64,000 bases of DNA from Eudorina sp. 2006-703-Eu-15 (taxonomy: Eukaryota > Chlorophyta > Chlorophyceae > Chlamydomonadales > Volvocaceae), in contig BDSI01000093.1 in assembly GCA_003117195.1 (NCBI GenBank), positions 366,001-430,000 on the forward strand, in the 5' to 3' direction. How positions within the stretch are numbered: the stretch's first letter is position 1; each line of letters begins with the position of its first letter. The notes beneath the pieces were generated by a model, which ran no database searches, was not told the origin of the DNA, and saw only the letters and a list, made by a program, of their open reading frames with translations. The position numbers and the translations under genes are program-made. Positions 37,188 to 46,965 of this stretch are shown here, piece by piece.

Positions 37188-37650
37188 CCATCACCACCAC
37201 CAGCAGCAGCAGGACGCGTCGGCCCATGAGGGGTCGGGATTGGAGGCCGGGCAGTCCGCGGCCATGCAGCCTCAGATGGTCGTGCTGTACAGCCAGCCGC
37301 CGGCCGCCGGCCATCCGTACTTCGCGTACGGACCGCAGCACGGGGCGCATTACGGCATGTACGGCGTGCCGCACCAGGCCGCCGCGGCAGCGGCGGCGAC
37401 GCTGGGCCTCTCGGCGCAGGCGGCTCCGGGCGCGTACTACTACGCGCCAGCCACGATGCCGTACATGTACGGCGGACAGGAGGTGCCGCCGCCGTCTCTG
37501 GTGTATACCCGGCACGCCTCGCAGCACGGTCCGGGGGAGCCCGGGGCCCAGGGCGGCAACGCGGTCGGTGCGGGGCGGCACGACAGCTCCGGTCCGGGAG
37601 GCCCGAAGCACGGGGGGTCGTCATCGATGGATGTGGCTGCGGGCCGGTAA
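24573..37650 (+). CDS. WD40-repeat and RRM composite protein
   Basis: Probably binds RNA and partner proteins. Exons: 24573-24973, 25352-25487, 26240-26359, 26923-27042, 27503-27573, 28000-28141, 28347-28557, 28633-28673, 28765-28798, 28997-29193, 29655-30947, 31364-31571, 32253-32360, 32770-32981, 33992-35287, 35627-35791, 36178-37650. The phases chain throughout, giving about 2075 residues. WD40-type units include GRSICVFGPGGEHLHTIPG, CDNRTIVVWSLKPRP, GGRGLIWDMSV, CKFQPASSLLATGDERG and AVWDFRKLQTY (residues 1 to about 440). Then come Gln/Ala/Pro/Ser-rich regions and one RRM near residues 1495-1585 (RNP2 VVYVGHLPP, RNP1 RGYGFVTF), followed by a Gln/His/Gly-rich tail. The 34- and 41-base exons are the weakest. 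Two adjacent genes (WD40 and RRM) remain possible, but no in-frame ATG precedes 29731 in the RRM half. Confidence 0.65.
31236..31285 (+). repeat. Intronic dispersed repeat, copy A
   Basis: Core CTCTGGCAGCAGCGCAGTTT, then TGAATATGTCCACCAATCTC and CTATACCCC. Related copies lie at 33805, 55463 and 58196 (reverse), all in introns. Confidence 0.6.
31577..31960 (+). repeat. 19-base minisatellite, about 20 copies
   Basis: The unit TTCCGCGCAGCCGGTGGGG repeats head to tail almost without change (one early copy has GGAGGGG). It begins six bases after the splice donor at 31572, in an intron of the WD40-RRM gene. As 19 is not a multiple of 3 and no frame has a stop, it is open in all six frames, creating spurious ORFs. 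Confidence 0.95.
32698..32750 (+). repeat. Dispersed repeat GGGCTGGGTGTGTCTGGGC, copy 2 (degenerate)
   Basis: GGGTTGGGTGTGTCTGGGCC followed by a CCCC-containing stretch. Weaker match to the copies at 7413 and 52556. Confidence 0.45.
33805..33851 (+). repeat. Intronic dispersed repeat, copy B
   Basis: GCTCTGGCAGCAGCGCACTC, then TGATTGTCTACCAATGTCCT and ACACCCC. Same layout as the copy at 31236. Confidence 0.6.
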
Positions 37651-40600
37651 CCGCCTTAACCGCCTTAACCGTCTTCCGGTCGCAGCCCGCCCGCCTGCGG
37701 CTGGCGCAAAAAACTCTGTTGGGGCCGCGCCCTCTCGCGAACGTGGCTGGGCCCGGATATGCGAGGCCGCGGCCGCTGCGCCCGTGCGAATATGCTCTCC
37801 TCTTGGGGAATCGCGGAGTCGGCGGCGGCGATCGATGCCCCGAGAGAGCTCGACACCCGGCGGCGCCCGCGCGTCCCCAGGAGGAGAAAATGGTGGTCGG
37901 GGGCGCGATGGCGGGGGCGCGCGGCGGCGACCGCGCGTGGTCGGGCGTGACAACGGTTGGTGGTGGGTCCGTTGCGGTGCGCCAGGGTTTGTCCTGCGGT
38001 GCGGCCCAGGCACACCCGCCGCGGAGGAACAGCGCGTGCGCGCGCGCGCGAGAGAGAGAGAGACAGAGAGAGAAGGGGGGGAGGACATGAAGAGGAGGTA
38101 GGCGTGGTGGAGAGCGGCAAGGGGGATGGGGGTTTTGGACAGGCGGCAGGCGAGGAGACGCGCGCGTTCGCCGCCGGCTGTCGGCGAATGGGCCACCGTG
38201 CTCTCACCACTCCCTCCGGCGGGGCGCCGGTGCGGTTTGACCCGTCCACGGCGCGGAGCCTCGGTTTGCGCTTGCCTGCGCCAGCGGCGCTGAGATGGAT
38301 GGCCGACATCGTCTCTCTCGTGTGTGTGTGCGTGTGTGTGTGAGCGTGGACGTGTTGGTTGGGGTGTGGGCGTTGGGTCGCTGCTCACGCCGTACAGGCG
38401 CGGCGGGCATGGGCCGCTGTGGGGAGAAATGCTTCTCACGCGCCGCGTGCACGTGCACATGGACGTGCGTGTGCGTGTGTGTCGGGGGTGTGTCGGGGGT
38501 CTTCGTTTGTTTGGCATCCAAACGAAGGCGAAGGCCTTGTCGGCATTTCCTGGGGCACACATGCGCTGCGCGCTCGTGCGTCGGTGCGTGTGTATGTTTT
38601 CAGCCGGGGGAAACCCGCCCGACCCACGGGGCGTGCCTGTGTGTGTATGAATGTGCGGGTGTGTATGAATGTGCGGGTGTGTATGTATGTGCGGGTGTGT
38701 GTGTATGTGTGGGTGTGTGTGCGGTGCCGGGGGTATTTGTCTCCTCCATGGGAACGAGGGTTGGGGGTGATGGCAACAGCTACAGCAACAGCAACAACCA
38801 CGACGGCGGCAACGACAATCCACGGCAAAGGCAGACGTAGGTCGGAGAGAGAGAGAGAGAAAGAAAGAAAGAAATGCCGTCGGCGCATGGATCGTGGATC
38901 GTCCCAGGATGCCCACTACCTACAGCTGGCAACCGGCCAGCCGCCTAGCTGGAAACCGATGGCCGATGGCCCCAGGCTGCCATTGTACGTCTCGAGGAGG
39001 TGGGGGCATTCCGGGTCTCGGAGCTTGCTCGCGCGCACGTCGCTGTGCCTTGCGCGGGAGGCCTTCGGGGATTTTGCTTCGTCGGGGGTTGCTCTGTGCC
39101 GGTGGCCCACCCGCACGGGTGGCTCCGGAGGGAGTGGCCGCGGAGGCCGGCCGCGCACCACCTTCGGTTTGACCGTGGGCGTGGGTGTGTTTTGGCGTTG
39201 GCCGTCGGGAACACCCGCTCTCGCCCGGTTATGGTTATGGTGGTGGTGGGGGGCGGTCGGGATGCAGCTGGGTGTCTGCAGCCGCCGGGTGGGTGACCCA
39301 CGCGGTACAGTGCGACCCGTCGTTGAAGCTGCGATGGCTTCAGATGCAGTGGAATGGCACCGAGGAGGAGGAGGAGGAGGAGGAGAGGAGGTTGGCGGGA
39401 AGCGGGTGCAGACGACAAGGGGTGTCGCGGAACTGACATTGCGTGTTTGTCGGCCCAATCGCGGATCGGGGGCAACCATCCCCAAGACCATCACCACCCT
39501 CAAGATGAACAGGCACAGAAGACCCGTCCTGGTCTGCAGTGGGCTGGTGGTTTCGGGGCCTGGGCGGGCGGTACAGCGCAGCGCATCGCAGCGCCGGACG
39601 GGGCTCTTGGCAGCGCAGGTACCTAAGGTTGCCACAACACGGCGAGAGGACCCCGAGAAAGGATGATAGGAAGGACAGAAACGGCGCTGGCTGATGATTT
39701 GCTGGACGTCGGTATCCAGCCCGTCGGACCGGGGGGTATGGATTGGGGAACCGATACGTGGCACAGGAGTCAATACGCGACCGGGTGTGTGTGTGTGTGT
39801 CGGGGGATATGTACATCTCCCTGGAGGTGGATCCGAGACAGAGGGAGGGGGGCCCGCAGTATCACAAGCCGAGACGCCAGACTGGGCCTTATGCGGTCAG
39901 TGCTTGGCCCCAGACCCAAGGCCCACGCGGGGATGTCGCGGCGCTGCCGTTGTGAAGCCCGTGGACGGTTTGTGGGAGTGCTCAGGGGTTTGGGCGTTCG
40001 AGTTCGGGTTCGAGATCACGTCCCCGCACCCGTGCAAAACTTCGATAGGAGGGATTGGAGCCCGGACCTGCCGTTTGCATGAAGGCCCAGCATTACACAT
40101 GTGCGAGCTACGACCCCGCGCACGCGCGTGTGTGAGTGTGTATGGCCGGGCGATGGAGTACGGACGCTGGCCCGGCCCGGCGGGCGGACTTGCCGCTGGG
40201 CCCCCGTGGCCCGCACCGTCAACAGCGGGGCGTAGCTTGGGTTTTCGGAGCTGGGACAGCGCCGCCACCTTCCCCCCTTGGACCCGCGAAGCTGCGTTCG
40301 CGGCCCCCCTTGTAACAACGGTGTCCAGCCGCCGGCGGAGCAGCCTGCCGCGAGGGCGTAACCCCCGTCGCCACCGGGGTTGTCCTCCCCGGCCTCAGTG
40401 CGGGCGTATGAGATTACGAATCCACCGCCCTGTCCCCATCCCCCGCGTCCGCACCAGCCCCTCTCCGTTGTCACGACCGTTGCGTCACAGCATGTGTAGC
40501 GTATTGCCGGTGCTGGCGCGTCTGTTTAGGACTGGGGGGCCGAGTTGGGGTTGTATCCATCCTACTGCCTCAGCGACACCAGACGTCTGGGGTATTGTGG

Positions 40601-43600
40601 GGAGAACGGGGGCTGGGGAGCACGTGGGCTGGGGATCTGCCTTTGCTCTTGCTGCTGTGGCAGGCAGAACGCGCGCACCCGTTGCGCGCAGCCGTACATG
40701 CCCCACAGGTCGGGCATAGGTCGTCGGCCTCGGGGAGAGGATCGGGGGAGCGACGTTCGGTTCTGAGTGTCCGATCCAGGGTGGGTAGGTGTCTTCTTGG
40801 TGCGGAATCCGGGATGTATCACCCGGTGGCGCCTGCCGTAGGAGCTGCGGTGTACAGTGCAACGGCGTGTACAGAGTAGGTACAGGGGCGGGGGTGGGGT
40901 GAGATGACCGAGAAGAAGCTTCATTTGTCTGATAGGCTGCAGATGGCTGGCTGGGTACCGAGGTGTAAGGGCGGACCAACCAACAACTGCACTGCACAGT
41001 TCCTCTGCGGTGGCAGACACAGCGCCGCCGGTTAGCGCCCGCGGAGGCGACATGCGTGGGGGGAGGGGCGAGTGATGGAGAGAAGGCGAGCGGGAGGGAG
41101 AGAGAGGGCTGATTGCGAGAACCCCTGGTGGACATACTTGCCGCGGGTCCCCCCAACCCTAGGGTGTATGCCAGATGCTCAACCGCCAGCACCGCGACAG
41201 CAGCGCATCATCCCGCCCCCTCGAAATCTCCGCCCCAACGGCGGCGCACATGCGAAAATGTGATCCTTGCCAAACACAACACAAGCACAGAACACCACGG
41301 GAGCGCGAGACCGCTCCCAGATAGCGCAGGCGCGACTCGTGTTGCTTGGCAGCAAAGTGTCGCGTGGCAATCCAGCCATACAACGCGAGCAATTGGGACC
41401 ATTTTCACAAAGTGTCAGAGAGGGGGGTTGGGGAGGAAGACCCCGCGGCTCGAGTGCCGCACCATCAGGTGCCTCAAACACACACCACCATCCGCGGTAA
41501 TTATCCGGCTTGCAGCAGAGAGGACAGCACACATTCGCGAAATTGCAGGCGGGGATGTGCAGTGTGTGAATGTATGTATATGTATGAAAACTGAGCTGTG
41601 TGTGTATGTGGGATGAACCCTAGCGTAATGTACCGCGCCAGTTCGGCGTACACGTGTAAGGGACCCATAGGCCATATCATGGAAAGATGAAATTAACCGG
41701 CGTAATGTAGCTGCGAACGGAAGTGCGGCCGCGACGCGAGTTGACCCCAAAACACAGAACCTACAGCACGAACCTAAGTACGCTCTCTTCCGACCCCGAA
41801 CTACGAACGCCAACATGATGCACACGCCTTCACCGACGCACGACATCGCTGCCGGCCAAGCCCGCATCACAAGATTTCAATTCCTACAGGCATTTGAGCA
41901 ACGGTCTCCGAAACCTGAGCACAGCCGTGGCCCCCCCGACCGACGTCAGGCGCTCTAAACAACCTACACAACCGACAACAATACCAACATGCCTCAAATC
42001 ATGCACCGCAAAAGCGTCGAAGGCAGTGTCATGTCCAGCGGCTTGCAGTTGCTACAACGCGCCGCTCGAGCCAGGCGTCTAGACAACCGACGCCCAGGCA
42101 GTGACGCGCTGGTCGTTGGATAAGCGGTTCGAAAATCAGTTGAGCGATGCCGCACGCGTGCTCTGGGGTATTATCTCCCGACCCGCTGGCTGCTCTGCTC
42201 CCCCTGCAGCCTCCGACCCGACCCGACCCCAGATCCCGCCGGCACATACCATCGCCAGCCAGCCATGCATGGATTCACCACATCACCAGCTGCAACCGCC
42301 GCAACCAGTTGCGCACAATGCCCTCCCTCTCGCCCACGCAATGGCCCCTCGGGGCCCCTCGAAACCCCCGCCTCGCGTGAGTCAATTAAATGGGCCGCGC
42401 CCCCGCGGGCGTCATCGTGCCGGCCCGCGGTCGCCCTGCGCCCTAGCGCATCATCCCCCTGCAGATCCGATCCGCTGGCGCCCCCACAAGCTACGTCCGG
42501 ATACGGACGGAAAATTAGGGGGGCGAGCGGCTTCCTTCCATCGTTTATGCGCCCTGCGGGCCGCCAGCGGGCGTTCCAAACGCGACGAGCCCGGGTCCTC
42601 AACATCCGCCTTGTTCCCACCCTGTTCGCATCATTCGGGTAGCAAAGAAACGAATGACCCATCACCTATGGTTACGCGGCCCCGCCCCTGCGCGGGGCGC
42701 CTCGCGGACCCAAGGGCCGCTCCCCGCCAGCCGTAAACCCAATTCATATACATTATATATTATAATTTTCCCAATTTCGAAGGCAACTGGGATGTCAACG
42801 CTGCATCAATCCGCGTGCCCGCTGCCCCGGCGAGATGTTTTTGTTGGGTTGGCTGGCAATCTCGTCAGCCCAGCCCAGCTCCGCCCCCGAATGCGCAGCA
42901 TATGCCGGCTTGCGTTCGGCCTCCGCACGGTGTGTACGGATCTGCCGTACACGACCTGGCGCCCATCCAGCCCTCAGCCGGGCTCCCAGGGCCCGCAAGA
43001 GCGTGACCGCAGACACCGCCACCAGGAATCTGCCTGGTCACCATCACCATCACCATTCCATCACCTCCGCCATCATCATCATCTTAAGGAGACCGCTCGA
43101 CTGCTCGCGGGAGGGCCTCCGCCGGCCGGGCCCCTGGTTAACACCCTGACGGAGCCGCATGGATGCGACCCGTGGGGCGATTGGATGCGACCCGTGGGGC
43201 GATTAGGTCCCACGAAGACGGCCGAGCGCGGGGACGGGGCAGTTGGGAACCCGGTGGGGCAGTTGGGCGCCGCTGGCAGAGGCGCGCCCCGCAACGCGCC
43301 AGTCCGGGGACCTCCACCCCGCGCGCCGACAGGCGACATGTCGCGAAATGCGACGCGCTGTCTCGCGCCTCCCTCGCTGAATCCACTCCCATGACGACAA
43401 GGCGCCTTTCTTTCTCGACTGTTCTCGTTCATCCCTCGTTGCCGCCCTGCCCTCGGCATAATGCACACCCACACCCACACACACCAACATCTGTCGCGCT
43501 GGACCCCAGTTTCATGCGGCTCGTCGGTGTTCCTTGGAGTTACCTTAACTGCCTGCAAAATGACCGACTGCGAAGCACAACCATGCAGTGCGTTGCTCCC

Positions 43601-43878
43601 GTGTACACACAGATACACACACACACACGCTTATGGTTCTGGGTGAGCTTTTATTGAACACACACACTTCTGGTCTCGGAACTTTGTCATATATCTTTCT
43701 CACACACCCTGCACGCCTGCCTTGCCACCTTCAAACACGGACTCCTGCCTTGCTACCTATTGACACCAGCTATAAACACGCACTTACATGGCGCCCTGTA
43801 CCTCCCTGCGCCTACCTCCAACCCCTCGCTTCTGAGTCAGTCAGGATGCCAAGGGGGCTTCGAACGACATCCGCATCC
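37651..43878. other. 6.2-kb spacer without supported gene
   Basis: It starts with the 3' flank of the WD40-RRM gene. GA and GT arrays lie at 38040-38075 and 38319-38345. A roughly 20-base tandem of GTGTGTATGAATGTGCGG lies at 38638-38725, and a CGAGGAGGAGG tract at 39360-39390. A 22-base duplication, GGATGCGACCCGTGGGGCGA plus TT, lies at 43162-43205. The long open frames here are GC-rich antisense or low-complexity frames with no domain I recognise. Confidence 0.5.
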
Positions 43879-44914
43879 TCAGGCACCCAGCACCTGACTG
43901 CCGCGCAAAAGCCTGCGACTCCGGAAGAACGTCACCACCGCCAACGCATTGTGTTGAGAGTAGCTACTGTACCCTTCGTACCCTTCGTACCCATCCTCGA
44001 CTTCCTCGACCCGCTGAGAGGCCTTCTCGCCGTCTGCGCCGTCCGTCATGCCAGCATCCGCCGCGATTCGGCTGTAGGGGTTGTTGTTGTTGTTTTTCAT
44101 GTTGTGGCGATGGCCCGCACCGACCGCGGCTGCCCGCAACGCTGCAGCCGACGTGGACAGAGAGGAGTCGGTGGAAGGCAGCACGAGACTGAAGTTGACG
44201 CTGACGCAGGCCAGCTCCTCGCCGCTCGGGCCGCGAGCGATGACCTGCAGACCGTAGTCCCCCTGAGGGAGGCAGGCGAGGGGAGGCGAACGAGGGGAGG
44301 AGGAAGAAGAGAGTCAGCTGGCGTGCGCGGAAAAAAGGCACAACCAGACCCATGCGGACGACAAGGGTCTTGACGCGTCCGACGCGAAAGGAAACACTGC
44401 GCCGTCCAGCTTATCTCAAACATGCAGCAGAATATGCCTGAGGTGGATGTGACAGCGACGCGTACCGGTGGAGCGATGGGCGGCAGCGCCTCCTCAAGAG
44501 TCAGGGAGATTGGACCAGCGGGCACAGGACATGTCGTCTTGCTGCAGAGGTCTGAACTTGAGCTGTATATCGGAAACCCCGCAAAAGAGACGACCATGTC
44601 CACAGAACCGCCTTGCACTTCTGAACCTGAAGTCAGTTTTGTGACGGTTAAATAGGAAAAGTTCGACACTCCTCCAGACATCAGTACGCAAGGCAAGGGG
44701 CAACATAAATCCTACCAATGTGTCCCGAGATCACGAATGTCGCCGCGGACCCGATGACAGGGGGGTCCGGCGACAAGGTGACAGAGCTTGGTGTGAACAC
44801 TGTCAGACCTTCGTCACAGGGAGCCCAAGTCATCTTATCGGCAAGCACATGTCCACAATAGGCAAAGAGCGCTGCTGCCCAAAGTACTCCTCGGATAGCT
44901 CTTGACACATACAT
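43879..44914 (-). CDS. Secreted ML-domain (NPC2-like) protein, paralogue 1
   Basis: ML-domain proteins (MD-2-related, including NPC2) bind lipids or sterols in a beta-sandwich pocket. Exons (minus): 44914-44716, 44626-44466 and 44262-43879, phases 1 and 0, giving about 247 residues. The signal peptide MYVSRAIRGVLWAAALFAYC runs to about GHVLA. The mature domain shows the family Cys pattern and landmarks: MTWAPCDEG, SPDPPVIGSAATFVISGHIG, FAGFPIYSSSSDLC, TTCPVPAGP, LPPIAPP, GDYGLQVIARGPSGEELAC and a final VNFSLVL strand. A C-terminal extension of about 95 residues is unusual for the family: Ser/Ala-rich, an NNNNN run, acidic EEVEDGYEGYEGYSSYS, and a basic end. The start is the first in-frame ATG before the signal peptide. 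A close paralogue lies at 50007-50985 with identical lengths for exons 1 and 2. Confidence 0.8.
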
Positions 44915-45519
44915 CCTCAGGTTCGCAAACACAACTTCGCCGAACGGGCAATCTAGTGTGCTTCGAAATTAAATATCTGCCGCGAGTATGCAGCGTTTGA
45001 TTGATATTGGCGTCTGAATTGACGCGTGGTCGGATGCTTCAGCGACAATTTCACTAAATAAAAAATACGGCAGGCCGTCCAACAACAGTCTCGGAGGCTA
45101 CGAGACGATTGTAAGCCACGAGACAATTAGCTCCACAAAAAGCGCTAAATATTTAACAATAAATTCTCAGAATTCGACGTACTTGTACTGGTTGGGAAAG
45201 TGACGAAACTTTGCTGTCCCTATGATTACCGTAACCGAACATCACACAAAATGTATATATCAGTCATCGGTTCAACATACACACCGGCGCGTTGTCGTAC
45301 ATCATGTCCGTACGCTCCGCTTCGGTGTGAAACCTGTCAGAGCTCAAAAGTGTCGAAATCGTTGGTAGTGTTTGTTGCTTCATGTTGCAAAAGCTGCAAC
45401 ATCTGTCGCGAGCTCTGAGTTCGTTGAGAAGGTTTGGGCCATCAGGCCGCGCCTTGAACACCGCCACACGCGGCTGGCGTCCTTCACCGCGCTGTGGACG
45501 GTAGGTAGAGGACGCAGTG

Positions 45520-46465
45520 CTTGTCAGCCGAGCCGTGATGGGAGCTCCTGAAGGCGCCGGGTGGGTCCAAACCCACCAAGACAGCGCCCCGGGGTTGCAG
45601 CAGCTGGCTTCCGGCGGGGGCCAACCCTCGCCGCAATAATCCGCAGCCTCTTGGCGGCATCAGCACTGACTGGCAAACAGCAGCAGAGGCGGTTCTGGAC
45701 CACCCAGGGCGTGCAGCGGGACTAGACTCGGAGGACACACTCCGTGCACGGTTCATAGAGCGGGTCGGGTGGCCGATAGGGGGGACAATGTGCATCAATC
45801 TGGTTAGTAAGCTCACGGTGCGCCTCGCAACCCAGCCGCAGCAGCAGATGCACGAGACAACGGAACGACGGGCCCGTCTGCACGCAGCATATGAGAGGGA
45901 GGCCCGTCTGCACGCAGCATATGAGAGGGAGGCCCGTCTGCACGCAGCATATGAGAGGGAGGCCCGTCTGCACGCAGCATATAAGAGGGAGACCCGAATG
46001 CAGCCGCCCATGCATGGAAGCGGAGACAGGCGTACCCGGGCCAATGACCCGGGCGCAGGTGTGGCTGGCGGAGGCGCCGCAAGGCGTACAACAATCTGTG
46101 TGGGACATCGTCAGTCTATCAGCATTGGCAGCCATGGAACGCGGACTGAGGGCAGTGATCGGAGACGCAACCGTTCCCGGGTTGAAGTGGCGAAGGCGCG
46201 CGCTGTGCTAGTGTTCTGGCAGCGTATCAGAGGGTTCGCGGACCTGGGGGCACCAAAGCGCAACTGGGAGGGAATGGGGCCGACCCACCCCATTCTGGCG
46301 GTTGTTACAGGGACGTCTCCAATGTGCGCAACCGGGAGTTGCTTAGAAGTACCACGCCCGCAGAACTACCTTTCTGACAGCCAGCGCGGGCCGGCCCTGA
46401 ACCAGCCGCAAGAGGGGTATGAGACAGAGAAGGAAAGGGTAGAGCTGGGTACTTGCTTAACTTAG
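45520..46465 (+). CDS. Repeat-containing open frame, possible mobile-element remnant
   Basis: One frame stays open from about 45520 through a TAA-type end at 46465, with the first ATG at 45788 (225 residues from there). The upstream part reads NNPQPLGGISTDWQTAAEAV and SEDTLRARFIERVGWPIGGT, protein-like in composition. After the ATG comes a 10-residue unit (RLHAAYEREA) in four tandem copies, encoded by a 30-base repeat at 45870-45990, then an Arg-rich region. No catalytic motif (RT, RNase H, integrase, transposase) was recognised. It lies between the two ML-domain paralogues. It could be a degenerate transposon ORF or a lineage-specific gene. Confidence 0.3.
45870..45990 (+). repeat. 30-base tandem repeat, four copies
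   Basis: Unit GAGGCCCGTCTGCACGCAGC + ATATGAGAGG. The last copy diverges (ATAAGAGG). Confidence 0.95.
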
Positions 46466-46899
46466 CCGTGCTACAGGCCCGGGCGCCTCAAAACGATGTG
46501 CCTGGCGGGAACCTCTGGAGGGGACGGCGGATTTTTGCACTGACAGGGGGCACATCTCGGAGCTGCTCATTAGGAACGGGTGCTGCAATGACTTGAGGTT
46601 GAACCGCGGGCTACGTCGCCCAGTTTTGCGCTTGGCGGGAATTCCCGGCGGGAGAGAATCAGGTACTGCAAGGATTTGAGGGAGGGCAGCCCACCGAGGT
46701 CCGCGAGGCAACGGTGCTGCACGGGGCCCAGTTGTCGGAGACGAGAGGGCATGGCTGAGGCCCTTTTCCGTAGAGCCTCTGCCGTACATTTCTGTATGCG
46801 CGAGTGCTCTAGGTGGAGCAAGGGGTGATGTGGCCCCTCACGCCCTTCTCCTCCCCCCGCAAAGGGAGGAGAGTGCTTCGACGGTCTTTCCGTTTGGGC

Positions 46900-46965
46900 T
46901 GGGTTAGCCCGTGTTAGCCCTGGTTAGCAGCCCTTGGCCAGTGCCAGGCCTGGTCAGGTATGTAA
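46900..46965 (+). repeat. Dispersed repeat shared with 9592-9625
   Basis: GTTAGCAGCCCTTGGCCAGT, then GCCAGGCCTGGTCAGGTATG and TAAC. The same order of words occurs at 9589-9633. Confidence 0.5.

Noticed and set aside
37621..38916. 431-residue minus-strand ORF
   Set aside because: Overlaps GA/GT arrays and the 3' end of the WD40-RRM gene; composition is biased (His/Thr from CA repeats), with no domain.
45870..45990. CRISPR-like array
   Set aside because: Units are contiguous without spacers, and the genome is eukaryotic. It is an ordinary tandem repeat.
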